A stretch of 64,000 nt of DNA from Comamonas sp. Lineage in GTDB: Bacteria; Pseudomonadota; Gammaproteobacteria; Burkholderiales; Burkholderiaceae_C. Positions 53,691 through 62,538 of this stretch are shown one piece after another (positions within the stretch are counted from its first letter, which is position 1; every line of letters begins with the position of its first letter). Under the pieces are notes generated by a model. That model was not told where the DNA came from and made no database searches. It saw only the letters and a program-made list of their open reading frames with translations. The DNA lies in NCBI RefSeq assembly GCF_009360615.1, contig NZ_SPEY01000051.1, positions 95,816 through 159,815 of the forward strand, written 5' to 3'. A program made the translations under genes and the position numbers.

Positions 53691-53715
53691 TTGATAGCAG
53701 ACAGCGCTTGTCTAT
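53691..53715 (+). repeat. Dispersed repeat copy downstream of the GNAT gene
   Basis: TTGATAGCAGACAGCGCTTG followed by TCTAT. It shares the GATAGC-N-GCGCTTG core with the other copies and lies in the gap between corC and the GNAT gene. Confidence 0.55.
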
Positions 53716-53750
53716 GCTGCTCTGCTGCCGAACCGGCTTCACAAGACGGA

Positions 53751-54473
53751 TTACTCGCCCGACTTGTGCCGACCTTCCTGGACGCCCTTGCGCACTTCCT
53801 GCACACCGGCCAGAAAAGTCCAGAAATTGACAGCCTGCTTCTTGAGCTGGTAGTCCATCTCGCCCAGATGCTCGGTCACCAGGTCGCTGACATGGGTCTC
53901 GAAGTCGGCAGGCGGCAGCTCCAGGTAGGCTTCCGACTCCGAGCCCTCGCGCTTGACGGTGGCACCGGCGTTGCGCGCAATCTTGAGCATGGCCGTGTTC
54001 TCGGACAGCGCATGAATGAACATCATGCTCACGTTCTTGCTGCGCGCATGCAGCACGGCACGCGCAAACAAGCGTGCACCCAAGCCCTTGCCGCGTGCGC
54101 TCTTGAGCACGGAAACGCCGAATTCCGCGCATTTCTGATGCTCGGGATGGCCGGCAAAGGCCAGGTGCGCCATGGAAATCAATTCCAGCCGACGGTTGAA
54201 GATGCCGAAAATATCGTCGCGCTCGAAATCAAGCTGCTCGACATAGCGACGCACCTGCTCGTCGTTGGCCGCATAGCCGAACCGCAGATAGCGGTCACGC
54301 GCATCCAGCTTGAGCAGATGCTTGACAATGCGGTCGCGATGGCGCGGACTCAGCGAACGGATAGGCACCAAGGACGGCGAGCGACGCTCGGCGCCATGGG
54401 CCTTGCCCATGTCTCGCAGCCAGCCGGAGCCGGCCTTCCAGGGCGATGTCAACCAGTCTTTGGGGAGGTTCAT
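53751..54473 (-). CDS. GNAT family N-acetyltransferase
   Basis: 240 residues. The middle (about 55-175) has the GNAT fold with the acetyl-CoA loop SARGKGLGARLFARAV and SMMFIHALSENTAMLKIARNAG. The N-terminal DARDRYLRFGYAANDE is typical of stand-alone GNATs in betaproteobacteria. Substrate unknown. Confidence 0.85.
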   Translation of the reverse strand: MNLPKDWLTSPWKAGSGWLRDMGKAHGAERRSPSLVPIRSLSPRHRDRIVKHLLKLDARDRYLRFGYAANDEQVRRYVEQLDFERDDIFGIFNRRLELISMAHLAFAGHPEHQKCAEFGVSVLKSARGKGLGARLFARAVLHARSKNVSMMFIHALSENTAMLKIARNAGATVKREGSESEAYLELPPADFETHVSDLVTEHLGEMDYQLKKQAVNFWTFLAGVQEVRKGVQEGRHKSGE

Positions 54474-54604
54474 AGCCTGAAATATAGGTAAAAACCCGAA
54501 TCTTCACAAGCACCATATTGCATTGCAACATTCTTGTAAGGATTTGGCGTTAATTCAACACCTTAGCGTCTATTTCCGGCTATGCCACGATCCGCTGAGA
54601 AGAA

Positions 54605-55087
54605 CTACAGCGGCACGGCCGTCGTGACCTTGACGCGGTCCATGACAAAGCTGGTTTTGCAGTCCTGAACGCTGGGGTGTTTGAGCAGCGTGTCCATGAT
54701 GAAGCGACTGTAATGCTGCATGTCCGCCACCACCACCCGCAGCAGATAGTCCATCTCGCCAGTGAGGGAGACGCACTCGACCACCTCGGGCCAGGTCTGC
54801 ACGCTGGCGCGAAACACATCCATCGGATTGCGCTTGCTGGTTTCGGTATATTTTTCCAGACGCACATTGATATAGGCCGTCAGGCCCAGGCCCACAGTCT
54901 CGGGCTGTACCAGGGCCACATAGCGGTCGATGACCCCGTTTTCCTCCAGCCGCTTGACTCGGCGCAGCACGGCACTGGGCGAGAGGCCGACCTGCTCCCC
55001 GATGACGTCATAAGTTTCTCGGCCATTGGCCTGCAATCGGCGCAGAATTGCCTTGTCCAGTTTGTCGATGGTGTGCATGGGACTCAT
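54605..55087 (-). CDS. Lrp/AsnC-family regulator, divergent from hppD
   Basis: 160 residues. Helix-turn-helix at about 24-45 (DVIGEQVGLSPSAVLRRVKRLEENG), then the RAM effector-binding domain with SLTGEMDYLLRVVV. An alternative start is the ATG three codons in. Divergence from hppD with palindromes between them suggests it controls tyrosine catabolism. Confidence 0.88.
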   Translation of the reverse strand: MSPMHTIDKLDKAILRRLQANGRETYDVIGEQVGLSPSAVLRRVKRLEENGVIDRYVALVQPETVGLGLTAYINVRLEKYTETSKRNPMDVFRASVQTWPEVVECVSLTGEMDYLLRVVVADMQHYSRFIMDTLLKHPSVQDCKTSFVMDRVKVTTAVPL

Positions 55088-55121
55088 GGCGGCAGATTAT
55101 AAAAACAGCGCAGTTTTTCTT

Positions 55122-55178
55122 AATGGTTAACCCTTGATAACCATTTAAATTGCATGAAATCATATTTCCATGCAATTT
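55122..55178. promoter_or_regulatory. Palindromic operators between the Lrp gene and hppD
   Basis: AATGGTTA (55122-55129) and TAACCATT (55138-55145) form one perfect inverted repeat; AAATTGCATG (55147-55156) and CATGCAATTT (55169-55178) form a second with a 12-base spacer. Further TTGCATG/CATGCA half-sites occur to about 55220. Spaced repeats of this kind suit an Lrp-type octamer. Confidence 0.7.
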
Positions 55179-55306
55179 TCATGCATTGACGGGTTTGTCG
55201 CCAAGCCATTTTTGCATGAAGCTTGTCTGCTGCCTGTCCTACAGTGAATCCATCGTCGACACCTGTTCTTCATGTGTTGTGCCCCTATCCGATGGAGACC
55301 TCTGCC

Positions 55307-56428
55307 ATGAACGCCCCACTGACCCAAAGCAACGCCAGCCCCTTCCAGACCTGGGACAACCCCATGGGAACGGACGGCTTCGAGTTTGTCGAATACGCCG
55401 CCCCCGATCCCGTGGCCATGGGCCAGCTGTTCGAGCGCATGGGCTTCCAGGCGATCGCCAGACACCGCCGCAAGAACGTGACCCTGTATCGCCAGGGCGA
55501 GATCAACTTCATCATCAATGCCGAGCCCGACAGCTTTGCCCAGCGCTTCGCGCGCCTGCACGGCCCCAGCGTCTGCGCCATCGCCATCCGCGTCAACGAC
55601 GCCAAGTACGCCTACGAGCGAGCCACTTCACTGGGGGCCTGGGGCTACGCCCAGCAGGCCGCCCCCGGCGAACTGAGCATTCCCGCCATCAAGGGCATTG
55701 GCGATTCCCTGATCTATTTCATCGACAAATGGCGCGGCAAGAACGGCGCCAAGGACGGCGATCTGGGCAACATCAGCTTCTTCGACGTGGACTTCGAGCC
55801 TCTGCCCTGTGCCGACCTCCACCCCGAGGGCCTGGGCCTGACCTATATCGACCACCTGACCAACAACGTCTACCGCGGCCGCATGGCCGAGCTGGCCGAG
55901 TTCTACGAGCGCATCTTCAACTTCCGCGAGATCCGCTACTTCGACATCGAAGGCCAGGCCACAGGCGTCAAGAGCAAGGCCATGACCAGCCCCTGCGGGA
56001 AGATCCGCATTCCCATCAACGAGGAAGGCAACGACAAGGCCGGCCAGATCCAGGAATATCTGGACATGTACCACGGCGAAGGCATCCAGCACATCGCACT
56101 GGGATCGACCAACCTCTATGACACCGTGGACGGTCTGCAGATGAACGGCATCAAGCTGCTGAACACCAGCGAGACCTATTACGAACTGCTGCCCAAGCGC
56201 ATCCCGGACCTGCAGGAGCCCATCTCCGAGCTGCTGGCGCGCAATATCCTGGTGGACGGCCAGCCCGGCGAACTCCTGCTGCAGATCTTCAGTGAAAACC
56301 AGCTGGGCCCCATCTTCTTCGAATTCATCCAGCGCAAGGGCAATAGCGGCTTTGGCGAGGGCAATTTCAAGGCGCTGTTCGAGACCATGGAGCTCGACCA
56401 GATGCGCCGCGGCGTGCTCAAGGCCTGA
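55307..56428 (+). CDS. hppD: 4-Hydroxyphenylpyruvate dioxygenase
   Basis: 373 residues from ATG at 55307 (MNAPLTQSNASPF...), with GGAGA upstream; earlier in-frame starts exist. Two VOC domains; iron ligands His183 (YIDHLTNN), His262 (GIQHIALG) and Glu339 (IFFEFIQR) are all present. Converts 4-hydroxyphenylpyruvate to homogentisate. Divergent from the Lrp gene. Confidence 0.94.
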   Translation: MNAPLTQSNASPFQTWDNPMGTDGFEFVEYAAPDPVAMGQLFERMGFQAIARHRRKNVTLYRQGEINFIINAEPDSFAQRFARLHGPSVCAIAIRVNDAKYAYERATSLGAWGYAQQAAPGELSIPAIKGIGDSLIYFIDKWRGKNGAKDGDLGNISFFDVDFEPLPCADLHPEGLGLTYIDHLTNNVYRGRMAELAEFYERIFNFREIRYFDIEGQATGVKSKAMTSPCGKIRIPINEEGNDKAGQIQEYLDMYHGEGIQHIALGSTNLYDTVDGLQMNGIKLLNTSETYYELLPKRIPDLQEPISELLARNILVDGQPGELLLQIFSENQLGPIFFEFIQRKGNSGFGEGNFKALFETMELDQMRRGVLKA

Positions 56429-56669
56429 GCTGCGACGGAGCCGATCATGCACCGCCCCGGCCAACACCCGCCACTCGCGTTCGCTGGCAGTGTGGCCGGA
56501 CGGGGACCTGGTGCAACGATGTGCGTCAAAAAGATACCAATGGTTACCACTCCGTCAAACGGACCATGTGGCGCGCGCTTTCCGTCCCTATACTTTCCGT
56601 CATGCTGCACTGCCGCATTCACGCCCGGCGTGAATCCCCGCAGCCCGCCTCAACGCCCGGAAGGATCAA

Positions 56670-57749
56670 GTGTCGCGCCTCCATCAGCCCCCCGCTACAG
56701 CCCCCGAGGACTGCAGAGCACCGGGGCCGGACGCGCCCCTGCTCTCCCGTCGCCAGGCCCTGTCGCTGGCGGCGGCTTCGGCCACGACCGTGTTTGGGCA
56801 CAGCGCGCACGCTGCAAGGGATGCGAGTGCCCTGCCTTCGAATTCCAGCCGCAGCCGCAACGAACTCTCGCTGGTCGTCCCCTATGCGGCGGGTGGGCCG
56901 CTGGACCGCTCGGCGCGCAAGCTGGCGCAGGAAACCACGGCCCTGGGCAATATCAACGTGCTCAATGTCCCGGGAGAAGGGGGTGCGACGGGTGCCGCCA
57001 TGGTGGCCCGGGCAGGCGCACGCGAGCCCATGCTGCTGATGGGCGCCGTGGCCACCCATGCCATCCTGCCCTGGCTCAACCCTCAGCTGCCCTACGATCC
57101 GCTGCGCGACTTTCAGCCGCTGACGCTGGTGGCCCGCATGCCGCATGTTCTGGTCATGCGCAGCGAGCTGGCCATGCAATGGCGCATCTATGCGCCCGAG
57201 GATTTGCTGCGCTTCATGTCCAAGCACCGTCAGCCCCTGCGCTATGCCTCGGCGGGCAACGGCAGCATCGGCCATATCGCGGGCCAGTGGTTCCAGTCGC
57301 TGACCCAGGTGCCGCTGCAGCATTTGCCGTTCGGCGGGGCCAGGCCGGCGCTGTCGGCACTGCTCGAGGGAACCGCCGATCTGATGTTCGACAACATCGC
57401 CTCGGCCCTGCCCCATCTGCGCGCCGGCAGGCTCAAGGCGATTGGCGTGACCTGGCGATCGCCGCTGCCGGCTCTGCCGGAGGTGCCCAGCCTGGACGAA
57501 AGCATCAAGGGCATGAATCTGAGCACCTGGTTCGGCATCTTTGCCACCGCAGGCATCACGGACAGCCAGGCCAGACGCTGGTCGGAAGCTTTTGGCCAGA
57601 CGCTGCAAAGGCCAGAGGTACAGCAGTATTTCGATGCCATGGGCGTGGTGCGCGACGACCTGCGCCTGCAGGACTTTTCCCGTCTGGTGCAGGCCGAGCA
57701 TGCGCGCTACGGGCAGCTGCTCAAGCGCACCCAGGTGCAGATGCACTGA
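56670..57749 (+). CDS. Bug/TctC-type tripartite tricarboxylate transporter binding protein
   Basis: 359 residues from a GTG at 56670. The N-terminal SRRQALSLAAASATTVFG has a twin-Arg and hydrophobic stretch suggesting a Tat-type signal with cleavage after HAHA-like SAHA. The mature part has the Bug fold (VVPYAAGGPLDRSARKLA, APEDLL, YASAGNGSIGHIAGQWF, LPFGGARPALSALLEG). Solute unknown; placed between two aromatic amino-acid catabolic genes with no membrane partner nearby. Confidence 0.85.
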   Translation: MSRLHQPPATAPEDCRAPGPDAPLLSRRQALSLAAASATTVFGHSAHAARDASALPSNSSRSRNELSLVVPYAAGGPLDRSARKLAQETTALGNINVLNVPGEGGATGAAMVARAGAREPMLLMGAVATHAILPWLNPQLPYDPLRDFQPLTLVARMPHVLVMRSELAMQWRIYAPEDLLRFMSKHRQPLRYASAGNGSIGHIAGQWFQSLTQVPLQHLPFGGARPALSALLEGTADLMFDNIASALPHLRAGRLKAIGVTWRSPLPALPEVPSLDESIKGMNLSTWFGIFATAGITDSQARRWSEAFGQTLQRPEVQQYFDAMGVVRDDLRLQDFSRLVQAEHARYGQLLKRTQVQMH

Positions 57750-57861
57750 GGCCGCCCCGGGCGCGCTTTTCTCGTTTTTCCCGCTTTCCCTTCACTCCGC
57801 TGCGACCCGGCCATGAGCCGTGGCCGCAGTCTTTGCGACCCCTCACCCCAGGGAGTGCCTC

Positions 57862-58740
57862 ATGAACCACATCCAGAGCAGCACCGCAGGCGCCGTGGGC
57901 GCAGCACCCGTCGTCTACGGCCAGTCCGACCGCCCGCCGCGCGGGGACTACACACGAGCCCATGCCGACTACACCTGCACGCAGGACTATGCGGCCTACA
58001 CCGAGGCCGAGCATGACACCTACCATCGTCTCTACGAGCGCCAATCCGCCCTGCTGCCAGGCCGTGCCAGCCAGCATTTCATTGACGCCCTGCCGTCGCT
58101 GGGCGCCAAGGAACGCATTCCACGCTTCGAGGAAGTCAACGAACGCCTGTTCAAGGCCACGGGCTGGGAGATCGTGGGCGTGCCGGGCCTGATTCCCGAG
58201 GTGCCGTTCTTCTCGCTGCTGGCCCAGCGCAAATTCCCGGTCACGGACTGGATACGCAAGCCCGAGGAGTTCGAGTACATCGTCGAGCCCGATATCTTTC
58301 ACGACCTCTTCGGCCATGTGCCGCTGCTGTTCAACCCCGTCATGGCCGATTTCATCCAGGCCTATGGTCAGGGCGGCCTCAAGGCGGCCGAGCTCGGCGC
58401 CTGCGAGATGCTGTCGCGCCTGTACTGGTATACGGTGGAGTTCGGCCTGATCCGCGAGAACGGCGGCGTGCGTGCCTATGGCGCCGGCATTCTCAGCTCC
58501 GTGGGCGAGCTGGAGTACAGCGTCAACAGCCCGCAGCCCCATCGACTTCCGCTGCAGCTGGAGCGCGCCATGCGCACGCTCTACAAGATCGACACCTATC
58601 AGCAGACCTATTTCGTGATCGACGATATGCCCCATCTGCTGAACCTGGCGGATACCGACTTTGCGCCGCTGTACGAACAACTGCGCCAGTTGCCCACCAT
58701 CGGCGCCAAGGAGTTGCTGCCCGGCGAACAGCTGATTTAG
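57862..58740 (+). CDS. phhA: Phenylalanine 4-hydroxylase
   Basis: 292 residues from ATG at 57862 preceded by GGGAG; an earlier in-frame start at 57820 is unconserved. Iron ligands His147 and His152 (FHDLFGHVPLL) and Glu193 (YTVEFGLI) are present. Pterin-dependent monooxygenase producing tyrosine, which feeds the hppD pathway. Size is that of bacterial enzymes with no regulatory domain. Confidence 0.94.
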   Translation: MNHIQSSTAGAVGAAPVVYGQSDRPPRGDYTRAHADYTCTQDYAAYTEAEHDTYHRLYERQSALLPGRASQHFIDALPSLGAKERIPRFEEVNERLFKATGWEIVGVPGLIPEVPFFSLLAQRKFPVTDWIRKPEEFEYIVEPDIFHDLFGHVPLLFNPVMADFIQAYGQGGLKAAELGACEMLSRLYWYTVEFGLIRENGGVRAYGAGILSSVGELEYSVNSPQPHRLPLQLERAMRTLYKIDTYQQTYFVIDDMPHLLNLADTDFAPLYEQLRQLPTIGAKELLPGEQLI

Positions 58741-58981
58741 TCAGCGGATGTATACCGAAGCGCGCCCCGCACAGCGCGAGTCCCTGCGCCGGGTTTCCGG
58801 ATGGAAATTCGGCCTCATGCCTTGTCGATGAAGCGCATATCGCTCCATTTTCAGTAGCATTCGAAGCCGGGCACCCAGGCCGCAGGCACGGCTCCTTCCG
58901 GCTGCGCCCTGAAACCCTGCCCGCTGCATTGCACCTATAGTGAGCGCCAGAGGCAAACTGCCGCCCACTCACTTCTTCACA

Positions 58982-61429
58982 ATGCATTACCGCTGCAACC
59001 CACTGCTGCGCTGGCTTTTAGCGCTCCAACTTTGCATAGGTCTGGCCGTTGCGGCCGAGCTGCCTGCCAATGGCGACATCCAGACCACGTCCATCGCCCA
59101 GATTCAACAGGCATCGACCGCGCTGGACAAGGTACGCCAGTCGCTGGACGATGCCGACACCTCCGAGACCCTGCAGGCCCTGTCCGAGAAAGCGCTGCAG
59201 TCCAAACGCGACGCCGACAGTGCCGTCACGGCGCTGGAGCCGCTGCTCAAGCAGATCGATGCCCGCATTGCCCAGCTGGGGCCGGTGGCCGAAGGCAGCG
59301 AGGAATCCCCGGAGCTGACCCTGCAGCGCAAGGATCTGGCCCAACAGCACAGCGAGCTGGACTCCGCGCTCAAGCGCGGCAAGCTGCTGTCCATGGAGGC
59401 CAAGCAGACCACGGACAGCATCGAGAAAATCCGCACGCAGCAGTTCAATGCGCAGATTGCACGCAAGGTGGCGTCGCCGCTGTCGCCTTCGCTGTGGAAA
59501 CAGTTTGCCGAGCATCTGCCCACCGACCTTCAACGCATTGCGGCGCTGACACGCCAGGGTCGAGCCAGCTTTGGCGCGGCCATTGCCGAACATGGCTGGT
59601 CAGCCACGCTGGCCGGCATTGCCCTGGCGCTGTTCGTGATGTTTCCGCTGCGCATCGGCCTGCGCTATGCCGGTCGCAAATTTGCAGCCTCCGAGCACGC
59701 ACCCAACGGGCGGCTGCGCCGGACCGGCCTGGCCGTATGGATGCTGGTGGTCGGCTCGGCGCTGCCGGGCCTGGCCAGTCTGGTGTTCATCGAAAGCCTG
59801 CGCTCCATCGACGCGATTGCGCCGCGACTGCAAACCGTGGCCGACGCCTGGATTCAATCCTCATTTGTCGCAGCCTTTTTCCTCTCCGTCAGCGCCTGCC
59901 TGCTGGTGCCCAAACGTCCCACCTGGCGCCTGCTCAATATCGACGACATCGCCGCCCCGTCACTCACACGCTTCGCCTGGGGGGCCGCCGGCCTGACCTG
60001 GTTCTCGATGATGCTCAACGCGGTGGACATAGCCGCACGCACCAGCGCCGTCAGCAGCGTGGCCCTGGACGGACTGATCGCACTGATCTATGCCGTGCTC
60101 ATCATGTCGGTGTTGATGGTCATCAACCAGCAACGCAAGCGCCAGCAACAGGCTGAGCGCGAAAAAGCCGCCCACCATGGTGACGATTACCGTCCTGCGG
60201 CCACCAGCCGCTGGCTGATGCTGGCCTGGCTGGGCGGACACCTGACGGTGCTGGCCGCGCTCATCGCGGCGCTGATCGGCTACCTGAACTTTTCGGTCTT
60301 CGCAGCCACGCAAATGGTCTGGATCACCGTGGTGGTGCTGGCGACCTCGCTGCTGATGAAGTTTGCCGACGACCTCTTCACCTGGCTGTGCTCCAGCGAG
60401 AGCCGTATCGGACAGGGCTTCGCTGCAGGCACGGGACTCAAGCAGTCGCGTCTGGAACAGATCGGCGTTCTGCTGTCGGCCTTCACGCGTGTCTGTCTGT
60501 TGCTGCTGGGGCTGATGGCGCTGATCGCACCCTTTGGCAACTCCAGCAGCCTGATCGTGCTGGCCGATACGCTGACCAACGGGCTGCCCGTGGGCGACTC
60601 CTTCCTGCGTCCGATGACGATCTTGCGCGGCCTGCTGGTGCTGGTGGCCGGACTGACGCTGTTCGGTGCCTTGCAGCACTGGCTGGTGGAGACCTTTCTG
60701 CCCAAGACCGAGCTGGACATAGGCGCACGCAACTCCATCAGCACCGTGGCACGCTATACGGGCATTTTGCTGTCCGGCCTCTGGACACTGGCCGCCCTGG
60801 GCATAGGCTTTGAAAAGGTGGCTCTGCTGGCCAGCGCCCTGTCGGTGGGCATCGGCTTTGGTCTGCAGGCCATCACGCAGAACTTTGTCTCGGGCCTGAT
60901 TCTGCTGGCCGAGCGCCCCGTGAAGCTCGGGGACCGCGTGCGCATCGGCGACCAGGTCGGCGATATCCGCCGCATCAGCGTGCGCGCCACCGAGATCCAG
61001 ACCGATGACAAATCCACCGTCATCGTGCCGAACTCGGAATTCATCACCAAATCCGTGCAGAACCTGACCATGGACGGTGCGCTGGGCCGTATCTCGATCG
61101 CGTTCTCGGTGCCGCTGAACACCGACATCGTCCATCTGCGCGAGGTGCTGCTGGGCCTGTATGCCGAGCACGAGGCCGTACTGAGCACCCCTGCACCATC
61201 CATGTATGTGGACTCCATCAACGGCAGCGTGGTCAACATCACCAGCTTCGGCCATGTCTCCAGCTCGCGCAATGTCTACAGCACGCGCAGCGACCTGCTG
61301 TTCGGCCTGCTGCAGCGCTGTGCCGAGCAGAAGATCGCCCTCGTTTCCGCCACCGACATCCACCTGATTCAGGACCCGCAGCCCCGTGCTCCGGGGCCGG
61401 CTGCGGAGGCACCGCCTTCGGCAGCCTGA
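58982..61429 (+). CDS. MscK-like mechanosensitive channel (DUF3772 plus MscS)
   Basis: 815 residues from ATG at 58982 (MHYRCNPLLRWLLALQL...), giving a signal peptide. A long periplasmic helical domain (about 30-190, DUF3772) is followed by about ten helices and the MscS pore helix (about residues 610-640, ASALSVGIGFGLQAITQNFVSGL) and beta domain (VKLGDRVRIGDQVGDIRRISVRATEI). Senses membrane tension under osmotic downshock. Its last 60 bases overlap the convergent lipase gene. Confidence 0.9.
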   Translation: MHYRCNPLLRWLLALQLCIGLAVAAELPANGDIQTTSIAQIQQASTALDKVRQSLDDADTSETLQALSEKALQSKRDADSAVTALEPLLKQIDARIAQLGPVAEGSEESPELTLQRKDLAQQHSELDSALKRGKLLSMEAKQTTDSIEKIRTQQFNAQIARKVASPLSPSLWKQFAEHLPTDLQRIAALTRQGRASFGAAIAEHGWSATLAGIALALFVMFPLRIGLRYAGRKFAASEHAPNGRLRRTGLAVWMLVVGSALPGLASLVFIESLRSIDAIAPRLQTVADAWIQSSFVAAFFLSVSACLLVPKRPTWRLLNIDDIAAPSLTRFAWGAAGLTWFSMMLNAVDIAARTSAVSSVALDGLIALIYAVLIMSVLMVINQQRKRQQQAEREKAAHHGDDYRPAATSRWLMLAWLGGHLTVLAALIAALIGYLNFSVFAATQMVWITVVVLATSLLMKFADDLFTWLCSSESRIGQGFAAGTGLKQSRLEQIGVLLSAFTRVCLLLLGLMALIAPFGNSSSLIVLADTLTNGLPVGDSFLRPMTILRGLLVLVAGLTLFGALQHWLVETFLPKTELDIGARNSISTVARYTGILLSGLWTLAALGIGFEKVALLASALSVGIGFGLQAITQNFVSGLILLAERPVKLGDRVRIGDQVGDIRRISVRATEIQTDDKSTVIVPNSEFITKSVQNLTMDGALGRISIAFSVPLNTDIVHLREVLLGLYAEHEAVLSTPAPSMYVDSINGSVVNITSFGHVSSSRNVYSTRSDLLFGLLQRCAEQKIALVSATDIHLIQDPQPRAPGPAAEAPPSAA

Positions 61430-62352
61430 TGACACTCCTGCAGCGCAGCCCGCAGCTGCAGGCAGTGCTGCCAGACACGCGGGTCAAACAGCAACTGCAT
61501 ATGCGCAGCATCGTCGACCTGGTGGCACTGCGCATCCGGCAGGATCGCCAGGTCGGGAGGAAAGACGATGTTGTCGCTGCTGCTGCACCAGCAGCTGAAA
61601 GACACATCCGGGGGCGGCGGCCCCAGCCGCCGCAGCCAGTCGCTGCCCTCGCGCATGTCCACGGCAGGCAGGCGCTGCGCAAACCGAGCCAGCCAGGCTC
61701 CGCCATGGGGCGTGGCCACCGTGACCACATGGGCCGCATGGCGCCCACGCTCGTCGGCATCGAGCCGCTTGAGCCAGGCCCGCACCACCAGACCGCCCAT
61801 GCTGTGCGCGACCAGCAGCGGAGCACGATGCGTGCGCTGGACAATCTCCTTCACGCATCTGTCGAGATCGTCCACCATGGCATCGACAGGACTGCCATGC
61901 GCGGGCTCCAGCGTCATGGCCATGCAGGGAATTCCGCGTGCCTTGAGACCGCGCAGCCAGACGGCCCACACGCCACGGTTGCAGAAATAGCCGTGCACCA
62001 GCACCACGCCCACCTGCCCTCGCATGGACTCGCCCCGGCAATCCGCAGGCACTCCATCGGGCTCGGCATGTTCGCCAAAAGGAATCTGCCAGCCGAACAG
62101 CCGCCAGGCCCAGCGCCACTCCGACAGCCAGGCTTGCAGCGCGACCTTGGCAGGCGGCAGCGGCACGCCCCGACTGCGCAGCACCGCCCGCATCATCAGC
62201 ATCTGCGTGCCCAGTTGCAGACCGGCTCCGCTCGCAATCAGCATCGCGCCCGCCAAGGCCACGGTGGCCGAGCGCGGCCACCAATAGCTGCACCAGAGCA
62301 GCAGCGCCAGCCAGCTGCCCGTCACCACACAGCGCCAGAACCAGGTATTCAA
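61369..62352 (-). CDS. Membrane-anchored alpha/beta hydrolase (lipase-like)
   Basis: 327 residues. Two N-terminal hydrophobic stretches (about 8-26 and 30-50), then HGYFCN oxyanion region (120-125) and nucleophile elbow AHSMGG (Ser184); the Asp (CSSSDNIVFP) and His (DDAAHMQLL) of the triad are visible. Resembles triacylglycerol lipase/PGAP1-type esterases. Substrate unknown. Overlaps the channel gene tail-to-tail by 61 bases. Confidence 0.82.
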   Translation of the reverse strand: MNTWFWRCVVTGSWLALLLWCSYWWPRSATVALAGAMLIASGAGLQLGTQMLMMRAVLRSRGVPLPPAKVALQAWLSEWRWAWRLFGWQIPFGEHAEPDGVPADCRGESMRGQVGVVLVHGYFCNRGVWAVWLRGLKARGIPCMAMTLEPAHGSPVDAMVDDLDRCVKEIVQRTHRAPLLVAHSMGGLVVRAWLKRLDADERGRHAAHVVTVATPHGGAWLARFAQRLPAVDMREGSDWLRRLGPPPPDVSFSCWCSSSDNIVFPPDLAILPDAQCHQVDDAAHMQLLFDPRVWQHCLQLRAALQECHQAAEGGASAAGPGARGCGS

Positions 62353-62538
62353 AGCGGCACCTCCTCATGCGCAGCGTAGCAAGCATGGCGGTCCACGCCT
62401 AGGACAAGCCCCCGTAGACCCTGGCAGACCGCATCCGCAGAATCATCCGCAGCGCAGGTTTCGCACGCTGGCTCCCGTTGTTCAACCCGCCGCCCCTCTT
62501 CCCTGGACGACGGGCGGCTTCTGCAAGGTCACTCTTCC

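Noticed and set aside
59960..61435. Minus-strand frame of 491 codons opposite the MscK-like gene
   Set aside because: Antisense shadow rich in Gln, His and Gly; the plus strand encodes a clear MscS domain.
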